Shown here: positions 1 through 5,828 of the stretch, piece by piece
Numbering within the stretch: position 1 is the stretch's first letter
How the letters are laid out: each line of letters starts with the position of its first letter
NCBI GenBank assembly: GCA_023268575.1
Contig: JALRCL010000750.1
Span: forward strand, 1-8,411
From: Patulibacter sp.
GTDB lineage: Bacteria; Actinomycetota; Thermoleophilia; Solirubrobacterales; Solirubrobacteraceae
Reading direction: 5' to 3'
DNA length: 8,411 nucleotides
Notes under the pieces: generated by a model
The model's input: only the letters and a program-made list of their open reading frames with translations
The model's database searches: none
Told to the model about the DNA's origin: nothing
Made by a program: the position numbers and the translations under genes

Positions 1-187
1 CCACCCAGGCGGCCAGCGGCGTGCCGACGAACGCGCCGATCGCGGCGGCCAGAACGTCGCGCAGCGTGCCGTCGAGACCGGCGAGCGACAGCACGAGGCC
101 CGTCAGGACGATCGCGACCACGACGATCGCGAACGACACGACGAAGATCCGGCGCGTCGGGCGGGCGCGGGACGAGCGGAGGGGCAT
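1..187 (-). CDS. Small membrane protein, N-terminal part only (runs off left edge)
   Basis: From the ATG at 187-185, 62 codons are readable before the window ends. The protein begins with a basic stretch (MPLRSSRARPTRR), then a strongly hydrophobic segment at about residues 14-35 (FVVSFAIVVVAIVLTG...), a short polar turn (LDGTLRD) and a second hydrophobic segment starting near residue 44 that is cut by the edge. This looks like a small multi-pass inner-membrane protein with a cytoplasmic N-terminus by the positive-inside rule. No family is recognised. No in-frame ATG, GTG or TTG lies just upstream and there is no clear Shine-Dalgarno, so the start is the only reasonable choice but is unsupported by a ribosome site. 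It follows the VWA gene after a 301-bp gap containing a hairpin, so it is probably a separate transcription unit. Confidence 0.55.
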   Translation of the reverse strand, partial: MPLRSSRARPTRRIFVVSFAIVVVAIVLTGLVLSLAGLDGTLRDVLAAAIGAFVGTPLAAWV

Positions 188-254
188 CGCGGTCAGGCCG
201 CGCGCCGCGGCGAGCGGCGGGCAGCGCGGGAGGGGGCGGCGGCCATCGCGACCG

Positions 255-260
255 AGCCTA
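255..260 (-). promoter_or_regulatory. Possible -10 element for the left-edge membrane protein
   Basis: TAGGCT on the minus strand matches the actinobacterial TANNNT pattern and lies in one of the few less GC-rich spots of the gap (CTAGAACATCG on the plus strand). No -35 hexamer is recognisable. A start site about 7 bases downstream would fall near 248. Weak evidence based on position and base composition. Confidence 0.25.
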
Positions 261-309
261 GAACATCGACCGCGGGGTCTCGCCGACCGGACGCGCCCCT
301 GAGCGGCGT

Positions 310-334
310 CGCGAGGCCCCTGCTCGGCCTCGCG
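310..334 (-). terminator. Hairpin, likely transcription end of the TCS-MoxR-VWA operon
   Basis: CGCGAGGCC (310-318) and GGCCTCGCG (326-334) form a perfect 9-bp stem with a 7-nt loop. It lies about 155 bases past the stop of the last gene of the minus-strand operon and before the next gene. There is no T-tract on either strand, so it is not a classical intrinsic terminator. In high-GC actinobacteria such U-less hairpins are common at operon ends, but it could also be an RNA-processing or protecting structure. Confidence 0.45.
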
Positions 335-389
335 TCCCGCGCCCGGTCCGCGCCGCATGTCCTGCGCGCCCCGTACCGCGCGTTGCGCA

Positions 390-501
390 CCCGCACCACG
401 CCCGGCCGCGGCCGCTTGCGCCGTGCGGCTCAGATCGCCCGCACCACGCGCCGCGCGCCCGCACCACGCCCGGCTCGAGCCGCGCCGCTCAGATCGCCCG
501 C
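390..501. repeat. Imperfect direct repeats copying the 3' end of the VWA gene
   Basis: CCCGCACCACGC occurs three times (390-401, 438-449, 458-469); two of these extend to a 17-bp match CCCGCACCACGCCCGGC (390-406, 458-474). GCTCAGATCGCCCGC occurs twice (428-442, 487-501). The right-hand copy of the latter contains the TGA stop and last codons of the VWA gene, so the left copy is a duplicate of a gene end lying outside the gene. The copies are offset by 59 and 68 bp, so this is an imperfect, rearranged tandem duplication rather than a clean one. Confidence 0.6.
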
Positions 502-1469
502 GGGCGCCAGCGCAGCCCGAGCACGAGCGCGAGGGCGAGCGCGACGAGCGCGGCGCCGCCGACGCCGGCGGTCAGCTCGCGCTGCTCCTCCTCGCTGCCG
601 ACGCGCTGGCCGAGGCGCTCGTAGATCCGGCGCAGCTCCGACGCGTCGTCGACGGTGAACGCCTGGCCGCCGGAGATCCTGGCGATGCGCCGCAGCGTCG
701 CCGGGTCCGGGGTCGCGGCGCGCGTCTGCGGGCCCTGGCTCCAGCCGCCGGGTCCGACGCCGCCGGGCACCTGGTACGTGCCGTTCCGGGTGCCGAGCGC
801 GACGGTGTAGATCGGGATCCGCAGCTGCCGGGCGACGCCGGCGACCTCGACGGGGTCGGCCCCGCCCTGCGCGGCGCCGTCGGACAGCAGGAGGATCGCG
901 CCGGGCGAGCGGCCGCTGCTGCCCGCGTCGCCCTCGGCCTGCAGCGCGTCCAGGGCGACCGAGAGGGCGTCGCCGGTCGCCGTGGCCCCGTCGGCCTGCA
1001 GGCTCTCGAGCGCGGAGCGGGTCGCCTGGCGGTTCGTCGTCGGCTCGACGATCGTGTGCGGGGTCGTCGAGTAGCCGACGAGGCCGACGCGGACGCTGCG
1101 CGGCACCGTCCGCAGGAACTGGATGGCCGCCGCGCGCGCCGCGTCCAGGCGCGTCGGCGGCACGTCCGTGGCGAGCATCGAGCGCGACGCGTCGCTGACG
1201 AGCATCACCGACGTGCGCTTCTCCGGGACCGCGACCGTCCGCTGCGGACGGGCGAGCGCCACGACGAGCAGCGCGACGGCGAGGAGCAGCAGCGCGAGCG
1301 GCAGCCACCGGCGGTGCGACGGCGTCGCCGGGACGACGGTCCGCAGCGTCGCGAGCGCCGGCATCCGCACGACGTGGCGGTTCGGGCGTCGGGCCGCGGC
1401 TCGGATCGCGAGCAGGAGGACCGGGACGAGCAGCAGGGCCAGCAGCGACCAGGGGGCGTGGAGGGTCAT
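489..1469 (-). CDS. VWA-domain membrane protein (BatA/BatB type), copy 1
   Basis: 326 residues. An N-terminal hydrophobic segment (about 7-22) and a second (about 55-73) precede a von Willebrand factor A domain (about 86-280), and a third hydrophobic segment near the end (about 303-319) closes the protein. This is the usual layout of Bat-type aerotolerance-like proteins, with the VWA domain between membrane segments. The metal-ion-dependent adhesion site is complete: D93-x-S95-x-S97 (DASRSM), T163 in ATATGDAL and D197 in LLLSDG. It should therefore bind a divalent cation and a protein ligand. A Gly/Pro-rich loop (about 227-246, GGVGPGGW) is absent from the paralogue at 6295-7260. The ATG at 1469-1467 overlaps the stop of the DUF58 gene as ATGA, and GGGGG lies about 5 nt upstream, so translation is coupled. 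It is the last gene of the operon. The family is known to work with MoxR ATPases; the substrate is unknown. Confidence 0.88.
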   Translation of the reverse strand: MTLHAPWSLLALLLVPVLLLAIRAAARRPNRHVVRMPALATLRTVVPATPSHRRWLPLALLLLAVALLVVALARPQRTVAVPEKRTSVMLVSDASRSMLATDVPPTRLDAARAAAIQFLRTVPRSVRVGLVGYSTTPHTIVEPTTNRQATRSALESLQADGATATGDALSVALDALQAEGDAGSSGRSPGAILLLSDGAAQGGADPVEVAGVARQLRIPIYTVALGTRNGTYQVPGGVGPGGWSQGPQTRAATPDPATLRRIARISGGQAFTVDDASELRRIYERLGQRVGSEEEQRELTAGVGGAALVALALALVLGLRWRPRAI

Positions 1470-2377
1470 CGCAGCCCCCGTCCGAGCGCCCGCAGCCAGT
1501 CGCCGTCGGTCTGCACGACGAGATGCCGCGCACGGGTCCGGCGCAGCGCCTCGTGGATCGCGGCTCGCCGGCTCGCCTCCGCCGCGGCGAACCGCTCCCG
1601 CAGCACGGGGGAGGAGGTGTCGACCTCGAGCTGCTCGCCCGTCTCCGGATCCTCCATCAGGACGACGCCCGCGTCGGGCAGCTCCTGCTCGAGCGGGTCG
1701 ACGACCTCGGCGACGAGCAGCCGGTGCCGCTGCCCCAGCAGCGACAGGCGCCGCTCCCAGCCCGACGGATCGCGCAGGTCGCTCACCACGACGACCATCC
1801 CCGGCTTGCGCGCCACCTGGTGCACGCGTCGCAGCGCGCCCGCGAGGTCCTCCGGCGAGCGGCGCCGGTCGGGGCCGACGCCCTCGGCGAGGACCCGGTC
1901 GATCGCGCCGAGCGCCGGGCGCCCGCCGGCCGGCGGCAGGAAGGTCGCGCCCGCGGGACCGCCCCAGCGCAGGAGCGCGATCCGGCCGCCGCGGCGGACC
2001 GTCAGCCGCGAGACGACGCGCACGACGCCCTCGGCGACGTCGGACTTCAGCCGGTCGCGGGTCCCGAAGGCCATCGACGCGGAGATGTCGAGGACGACCC
2101 ACGTCGTCAGCGCGCGCTCGGGCACGTGGAGCCGCACGTGCGGCTCGCCGGTCCGGGCGCTCGCGGACGCGTCGAGGTGGCGCACGTCGTCGCCCTCGAC
2201 GTACGGACGCAGCTGGCTGAGCTCGGTCCCCTGTCCCATGCCGGGGGCCTGGTGCTCGCCCGGCAGCACGCCGCTCGCCCGGCGCGCGAGCGTCAGCTCG
2301 AGCGCGTGGACCGCGGCGCCGTCGACCGGTCCGGGGCCTTGCCGGCCCGGCGGGTCGATGAGCTCCGTCTCGCGCAT
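1466..2377 (-). CDS. DUF58 family protein (VWA-like fold), short soluble form
   Basis: 303 residues with no membrane segment, the short cytosolic form of the family (longer members carry two N-terminal helices). The family signature is clear at about 52-102: ELSQLRPYVEGDDVRHLD, then SARTGEPHVRLHVPER, then VVLDISASM. The last is a DxSxS metal-site motif (D97, S99, S101), so the following region is a VWA-like domain. The position after the conserved Asp69, usually Trp in the xIDW motif, is Ala70 here. DUF58 proteins are nearly always encoded beside MoxR ATPases and VWA proteins, as here, and are thought to be adaptors or partners of the ATPase; the biochemical role is not established. The start is the ATG at 2377-2375, 26 nt after the MoxR stop, with only a weak GGGCGG-like ribosome site. 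The stop overlaps the next gene as ATGA. Confidence 0.88.
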   Translation of the reverse strand: MRETELIDPPGRQGPGPVDGAAVHALELTLARRASGVLPGEHQAPGMGQGTELSQLRPYVEGDDVRHLDASASARTGEPHVRLHVPERALTTWVVLDISASMAFGTRDRLKSDVAEGVVRVVSRLTVRRGGRIALLRWGGPAGATFLPPAGGRPALGAIDRVLAEGVGPDRRRSPEDLAGALRRVHQVARKPGMVVVVSDLRDPSGWERRLSLLGQRHRLLVAEVVDPLEQELPDAGVVLMEDPETGEQLEVDTSSPVLRERFAAAEASRRAAIHEALRRTRARHLVVQTDGDWLRALGRGLR

Positions 2378-2403
2378 GGGTGCGGGTGCTCGACCGCCCG
2401 CCG

Positions 2404-3456
2404 TCAGGCTGCGACGTCGACGGCGTGGTCGTCGCCGAGCGCCTCCAGCCGGCGTCCCTGGCCGTCGCCGCTCGTCGGGTCGACCGCGTCGAGGACCTGG
2501 GCGAGGACGTCGTCGGCGGTGATGCCGTCGGCGTGCGCCTCGTAGGAGAGGACGAGCCGGTGGCGCAGCACGTCGAGCGCGAGCGAGCGCACGTCGCGCG
2601 GGGTGACGTAGTCGCGGCCGCGCAGCACGGCGAGCGCCTGGGCGGTCTGGATCAGGCCGATCGGACCGCGGGGGCTGGCGCCGACCTCGATCGCGTCGCG
2701 CAGGTGGCCGAGCCCGTAGCGGTCGGGGTGTCGCGTGGCGTCGGCGAGGCGGACGGCGAACCGCACCGCCTGGCCGTCGGCGTGCGCGGCACGGACGGTC
2801 TCGCGGTGCTGCAGCAGGCGCTCCGGCGTGAGGACCTGACGCACGGCGGCCGGGGCGGCGACCGCCTGGCTGACGACCGTGGCCTCGTCCTCGAGCGTCG
2901 GGTAGTCGACGAGGACCTTCAGGAGGAAGCGGTCGACCTGGGCCTCCGGCAGCGGGTACGTGCCCTCGGACTCGATCGGGTTCTGCGTCGCGAGGACGAG
3001 GAACGGGGACGGCAGCGGGTGCGTCTGGCCGCCGAGGGTCACCTGCCGCTCCTGCATGACCTCCAGCAGCGCCGACTGGACCTTCGCGGGCGCGCGGTTG
3101 ATCTCGTCGGCGAGGAGGAGGTTGCCGAAGACCGGGCCGAGCTGGATGTCGAACGTGCCGGTGTCCGGGCGCCAGATCCGCGTGCCGACGAGGTCGGCCG
3201 GAACGAGGTCCGGCGTGAACTGGACGCGCCGGAAGCTGCCGCCGAGCACGGTCGCGAGCGTCTTGACCGTCAGCGTCTTCGCGAGGCCCGGGACGCCCTC
3301 CAACAGGACGTGGCCGCCGGCCAGGAGCGCCACGAGCACGCGCTCGAGCATCGCGTCCTGCCCCACGACGACCCGCTTGACCTCGTGCAGCACGGCCTCG
3401 AGGTCGCGCGCGGCGGCCTCGATCGGCGTGGCGGGGGCGGGCGGCGTCGTGCTCAC
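2404..3456 (-). CDS. moxR: MoxR family AAA+ ATPase
   Basis: 350 residues from a GTG start that overlaps the kinase stop as GTGA. The AAA+ core is complete: Walker A GVPGLAKT (54-61), the MoxR-typical FTPDLVPADLVG (80-91), Walker B LLLADEINR with D117/E118, sensor-1 ATQNP (156-160) and the LPEAQVDRF segment (169-177) carrying the Arg-finger region. A helical lid follows, with PRDVRSLALDVLRHRLVLSYEA near the C-terminus. Length is normal for the family. MoxR proteins form oligomeric rings that use ATP to remodel or load cofactors into VWA-containing or membrane protein partners in the cytoplasm; the adjacent DUF58 and VWA genes are the expected partners. The last 20 or so residues are acidic and low in complexity. 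The unusual point is its position directly overlapping a sensor kinase gene. Confidence 0.93.
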   Translation of the reverse strand: MSTTPPAPATPIEAAARDLEAVLHEVKRVVVGQDAMLERVLVALLAGGHVLLEGVPGLAKTLTVKTLATVLGGSFRRVQFTPDLVPADLVGTRIWRPDTGTFDIQLGPVFGNLLLADEINRAPAKVQSALLEVMQERQVTLGGQTHPLPSPFLVLATQNPIESEGTYPLPEAQVDRFLLKVLVDYPTLEDEATVVSQAVAAPAAVRQVLTPERLLQHRETVRAAHADGQAVRFAVRLADATRHPDRYGLGHLRDAIEVGASPRGPIGLIQTAQALAVLRGRDYVTPRDVRSLALDVLRHRLVLSYEAHADGITADDVLAQVLDAVDPTSGDGQGRRLEALGDDHAVDVAA

Positions 3457-4580
3457 GGCGACGACGCTACGCCCTGGGCCGTCAGTTGTGCGTAAGAAGG
3501 CGCATCGGCGCCGTCCGCCGGCAGCCGGACGGCGACCTCCAGCCCGCCCTCGGGGCGGGCCCCGAGCGTCAGGTCGCCGCCGTGGGCGCGCACGACCGCC
3601 GCGACGATCGACAGGCCGAGGCCGTGGTTGCGCCCGTCGCCGTGGCGGCCGAGCCGCTCGAACGGCGCGGTCAGCCGCTCGAGGTCGTCCGGGTCGACGC
3701 GAGGACCGGTGTTCACGACGCGGAGGACCGCCGCGCCCCCGGCCGGCGCGGGACCCGGCGACCGCTCGGTGGCGATCCGGACCCAGCCGCCGGGGCGGTT
3801 GTACCGGCAGGCGTTGTCCAGCAGGTTCGCCACGACGCGACCGAGCAGGGCCGGGTCCCCGACGACCGACGCCGGTGCGCCGTCGAGCTCGACCGCCGGA
3901 GCGTCGTCCGGCAGGTCGTCGAGCGCCGCGCGGACGAGGGCGTCGAGCGCGACGGTTCGCCGCTGCAGCGGCGCACGCTGCGCCCGGGCGAGCGCCAGCA
4001 GGCTCTCGAGCAGCCCCTCGAGCTCGTCGACGTCGCCGAGCGCCTGCTCGCCCATCCGGCGCAGCGTCGCGACGTCGGCCTCCGGGTCCGCGAGCGTCAC
4101 CTCGATGTCGGCCCGCAGCGCCGTCAGCGGGGTGCGCAGCTCGTGGCCGGCGTTGGCCACGAAGCGCCGCTGACGGTCGATCCCCGCCGCGAGCCGGTCG
4201 AGCATCGCGTCGAACGTGTCGGCGAGCTCGCGGACCTCGTCGCGGGGGCCGTCGAGGGCGAGTCGCTCGTCGAGCTGCTCGTCGCTGACGCGGCGCGCGG
4301 TCGCGGTCACCCGCTTCAGCGGTCGCAGGGCCCGGCCCGCGGCCCACCAGCCGGCGGCGCCGGCGAGCAGCGTGATGCCGACGAGCGTCAGCGCGAGCTG
4401 CAGCGCGGCGTCGGAGAGGATCGGCCCCGCGAGGTCGCTGGGCAGCGTCCGCCCGAGGTGCCGGTCGAGGATGCCGTAGGCGACCGCGAGCACCACCGAG
4501 GTGCCGATCGCGAACAGGGCGGTCGACGTCGCCGTCAGGCGGGCGCGCAGCGGCAGGCGGCGTCGGGCGCGGCGGGGCAT
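3453..4580 (-). CDS. Sensor histidine kinase (two TM, HAMP, HisKA, HATPase)
   Basis: 375 residues. Order: basic N-terminus, TM1 (about 15-37), a very short external loop (about 38-58), TM2 (about 59-82), HAMP linker (about 83-137), dimerisation/phosphoacceptor helix with FVANAGHELRTPL (His146), then the ATPase domain with N-box NLLDNA (N252, N256), a G1-like NTGPRV (290-295) and G2 HGLGLSIV (319-326). Asn replaces the usual Asp of the DxGxG box; this variant is seen in many actinobacterial kinases, so activity is expected. The roughly 20-residue external loop cannot hold a folded ligand domain, so the signal is probably sensed in the membrane or through a partner. The ATG at 4580 is 3 nt after the regulator stop and the stop overlaps moxR as GTGA. 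The cognate regulator is the gene immediately upstream. Confidence 0.93.
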   Translation of the reverse strand: MPRRARRRLPLRARLTATSTALFAIGTSVVLAVAYGILDRHLGRTLPSDLAGPILSDAALQLALTLVGITLLAGAAGWWAAGRALRPLKRVTATARRVSDEQLDERLALDGPRDEVRELADTFDAMLDRLAAGIDRQRRFVANAGHELRTPLTALRADIEVTLADPEADVATLRRMGEQALGDVDELEGLLESLLALARAQRAPLQRRTVALDALVRAALDDLPDDAPAVELDGAPASVVGDPALLGRVVANLLDNACRYNRPGGWVRIATERSPGPAPAGGAAVLRVVNTGPRVDPDDLERLTAPFERLGRHGDGRNHGLGLSIVAAVVRAHGGDLTLGARPEGGLEVAVRLPADGADAPSYAQLTAQGVASSP

Positions 4581-4583
4581 CGG

Positions 4584-5237
4584 TCAGACGCGATACCCGA
4601 CGCCACGTACGGTCTCGATCAGCGCGGGCTCGCCGAGCTTGCGCCGCAGGGTGACGAGCACCATGCGGACGCTGTTCGTGAACGGGTCGACGTTCTCGTC
4701 CCAGACCCGCTCGAGCAGCTGCTCGGCGGTGACCGTCGCGCCGTCCGCCGCGAGCAGGACCTGCAGGACGCCGAACTCCTTCGGCGAGAGGTCCAGGTGC
4801 TCGCCGCCGCGCCGGGCGACGTGCCGCGCCGGGTCGAGCTCGAGGTCGCCGTGGCGCAGGACCGTCGGCCGGACGTCGCCGCTCCGCCGGCCCAGCGCGT
4901 CGATCCGGGCGCGCAGCTCGGCGTAGCGGAACGGCTTGGCCACGTAGTCGTCGGCGCCGAGCGCGAGGCCGTCGACGAGGTCGTCGAGCCCGGCCGCGGC
5001 GGTGAGCATGAGGATCTTCGTCGCGGGCTGCTCGGCGTTCAGCGTCCGACAGACGTCGTCGCCGTGCAGGCGAGGCAGGTCGCGGTCGAGCACGACGACG
5101 TCGTAGGGGTGCACCCGCGCCTTGAAGAGCGCCTGGTCGCCGTCGGGCGCGAGGTCGACGGCGAACCCGTCGCGCCGCAGGCCGCGGGCGAGGGCGTCCG
5201 CGACGCGGGGATGGTCCTCGGCGACGAGGACCCGCAC
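4584..5237 (-). CDS. OmpR/PhoB-type response regulator
   Basis: 217 residues. The N-terminal receiver domain has the acidic pair E7/D8, phosphoacceptor D51 (VVLDRDLP), T79 (LMLTAA) and K101 (VAKPF), so all switch residues are present. After a short linker the C-terminal winged-helix DNA-binding domain (about 122-217) ends in the typical LIETVRGVGYRV. It should be phosphorylated by the kinase encoded next and bind direct repeats in promoters, possibly including its own. The start is a GTG at 5237-5235, preceded at a 7-nt spacing by a strong Shine-Dalgarno, GGAGGAG (5251-5245), inside the last codons of the upstream small gene. The gap to that gene is a single base, so the two are co-transcribed and probably coupled. 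Confidence 0.94.
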   Translation of the reverse strand: MRVLVAEDHPRVADALARGLRRDGFAVDLAPDGDQALFKARVHPYDVVVLDRDLPRLHGDDVCRTLNAEQPATKILMLTAAAGLDDLVDGLALGADDYVAKPFRYAELRARIDALGRRSGDVRPTVLRHGDLELDPARHVARRGGEHLDLSPKEFGVLQVLLAADGATVTAEQLLERVWDENVDPFTNSVRMVLVTLRRKLGEPALIETVRGVGYRV

Positions 5238-5238
5238 G

Positions 5239-5517
5239 TCAGAGCTCCTCCGCGCGCAGGCGGTGGCGGCGACGCTCGTCGTGGGCGCAGTCGACCTCGT
5301 GCCAGCGCGGCGCCTCGTCGTCCTGGGCCTGGGCGAGCCGGCGCTGCTCGGCGCGCTGCGCGACCTGCTGCTCCTGGATGACGCGCTCCTGCGCGGTCAC
5401 CGCGGCGGTCCGCAGCGGGCCGTCGAGTCCGGCGAGGCCGGTCGTGCCGACGCCGAGCAGGGCCGCACCGGCCGAGCCCGTCAGGAGGAGGGGGAGCGCG
5501 GCACGGACGGAGCGCAT
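5239..5517 (-). CDS. Small exported or membrane-anchored Gln/Arg-rich protein, unknown function
   Basis: 92 residues, not recognised as a named family. Residues 1-30 are a basic start followed by a hydrophobic stretch (ALPLLLTGSAGAALLGVG) that fits a signal peptide or a single membrane anchor; no lipobox Cys is present at the expected place. Residues about 37-67 are rich in Gln, Glu, Arg and Ala (TAQERVIQEQQVAQRAEQRR), with heptad-like spacing that suggests a helix or coiled coil outside the membrane. The tail is charged, with a single Cys near residue 77 (EVDCAHDERRR). The gene starts at ATG 5517 behind a strong GGAGGT (5527-5522, 4-nt spacing), which supports it as real. It heads the two-component operon with one base to the regulator, so it may be an accessory sensor, a ligand-like partner for the short-loop kinase or a target of the system. 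These roles are inferred from position only. Confidence 0.7.
   Translation of the reverse strand: MRSVRAALPLLLTGSAGAALLGVGTTGLAGLDGPLRTAAVTAQERVIQEQQVAQRAEQRRLAQAQDDEAPRWHEVDCAHDERRRHRLRAEEL
5245..5251 (-). promoter_or_regulatory. Ribosome binding site deciding the GTG start of the response regulator
   Basis: GGAGGAG on the minus strand, 7 nt before the GTG at 5237. It lies within the last codons (GAG GAG CTC) of the upstream small gene, consistent with coupled translation. Confidence 0.7.
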
Positions 5518-5521
5518 GACG

Positions 5522-5527
5522 ACCTCC
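5522..5527 (-). promoter_or_regulatory. Ribosome binding site of the small exported protein
   Basis: GGAGGT on the minus strand, 4 nt before the ATG at 5517. It is the best Shine-Dalgarno in the window, supports the small gene as truly translated and fixes its start. Confidence 0.7.
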
Positions 5528-5551
5528 AGGAAACCGCACGACGCTCACGCG

Positions 5552-5557
5552 ACCCTA
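5552..5557 (-). promoter_or_regulatory. Possible -10 of the two-component/MoxR operon
   Basis: TAGGGT on the minus strand, within the comparatively AT-rich CTTTAGGGT, fits the TANNNT pattern and would place transcription start near 5545, leaving a leader of about 28 nt with the ribosome site. No convincing -35 is seen. The -35 position would fall at about 5575-5580, at the edge of the VapBC inverted repeat. Confidence 0.35.
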
Positions 5558-5559
5558 AA

Positions 5560-5571
5560 GCCCGGCCGGGC
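5560..5571. repeat. 12-bp perfect palindrome in the divergent promoter region
   Basis: GCCCGGCCGGGC is its own reverse complement. It sits between the minus-strand -10 candidate and the TGATGC inverted repeat, so it could be an operator, but a pure G/C palindrome of this size can arise by chance in such GC-rich DNA. Confidence 0.4.
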
Positions 5572-5576
5572 GGCGA

Positions 5577-5592
5577 TGATGCGATAGCATCA
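5577..5592. promoter_or_regulatory. Perfect inverted repeat, probable VapB/VapBC operator
   Basis: TGATGC (5577-5582) and GCATCA (5587-5592) flank a GATA spacer. It is one of the least GC-rich spots in the gap and lies immediately before the antitoxin start. Ribbon-helix-helix antitoxins of this type are known to repress their own operon by binding inverted repeats at the promoter, so this is the expected operator. It overlaps the candidate -10 of vapB and lies next to the -35 position of the divergent operon. Confidence 0.6.
5585..5590 (+). promoter_or_regulatory. Possible -10 of vapBC, giving a leaderless transcript
   Basis: TAGCAT fits TANNNT. A start site about 7 bases downstream coincides with the GTG at 5598, and no Shine-Dalgarno precedes that GTG, so the mRNA may begin at or next to the start codon. 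Leaderless mRNAs with GTG starts are common in actinobacteria. No -35 is recognisable. Confidence 0.35.
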
Positions 5593-5597
5593 CGTGC

Positions 5598-5828
5598 GTG
5601 CGCACCACGCTGGACATCGACGACGACGTCCTCCTCGCCGTCAAGGAGCGCGCTCGGCGGGAGCGCCGCAGCGCCGGCGCCGTGGTCTCGGAGCTGGCCC
5701 GGCGTGCGCTGGCGGGCGGGCCGGTCGAGGGGACGCCCTCGAGCCTCGGGTTCGGCACGATCCCGCGTCGCGACGCCGTCGTCACGACGTCGCTGGTCGA
5801 CGAGCTGCTCGACGAGTCCGGCGAATGA
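5598..5828 (+). CDS. vapB: VapB-type ribbon-helix-helix antitoxin
   Basis: 76 residues from a GTG start. The N-terminus (RTTLDIDDDVLLAVKERA, then a basic helix ending ELARRAL at about 38) is a typical ribbon-helix-helix DNA-binding domain: a short beta strand followed by two helices. The C-terminal half (about 40-76, ending SLVDELLDESGE) is the acidic, extended part that in this family wraps the toxin. It should neutralise VapC and repress the operon through the inverted repeat just upstream. The stop overlaps the toxin start as ATGA, the usual coupled arrangement. No Shine-Dalgarno is seen, so translation may be leaderless. It is on the opposite strand from all its neighbours. Confidence 0.88.
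   Translation: MRTTLDIDDDVLLAVKERARRERRSAGAVVSELARRALAGGPVEGTPSSLGFGTIPRRDAVVTTSLVDELLDESGE

Larger units (their letters stand above)
188..488. other. 301-bp intergenic region with hairpin and short repeats
   Basis: No convincing gene is seen. From right to left it holds GC-rich repeats that copy the end of the VWA gene (390-501), a 9-bp perfect-stem hairpin (310-334) and a TANNNT-type minus-strand -10 candidate (TAGGCT, 260-255). A 17-codon Arg-rich minus-strand reading frame (ATG at 246, TGA at 195-193) ends five bases before the start of the membrane protein. Long reading frames across this region are products of the high GC content. Confidence 0.6.

Noticed and set aside
390..501. CRISPR-like array
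   Set aside because: Only two or three short imperfect repeats with irregular spacing, overlapping a gene end; no cas genes.
357..2522. A 721-codon plus-strand open frame
   Set aside because: It lies antisense to the VWA, DUF58 and moxR genes, which carry full family motifs. Its product is low-complexity Arg/Ala/Pro-rich, as expected from the empty antisense frames of very GC-rich DNA.
5430..5460. LAGLDG in the small exported protein, also seen (LAGLDGTLR) in the left-edge membrane protein
   Set aside because: It resembles part of a LAGLIDADG homing-endonuclease motif but lies in a short membrane-proximal stretch with no other similarity. The match between the two proteins is too short to claim homology.
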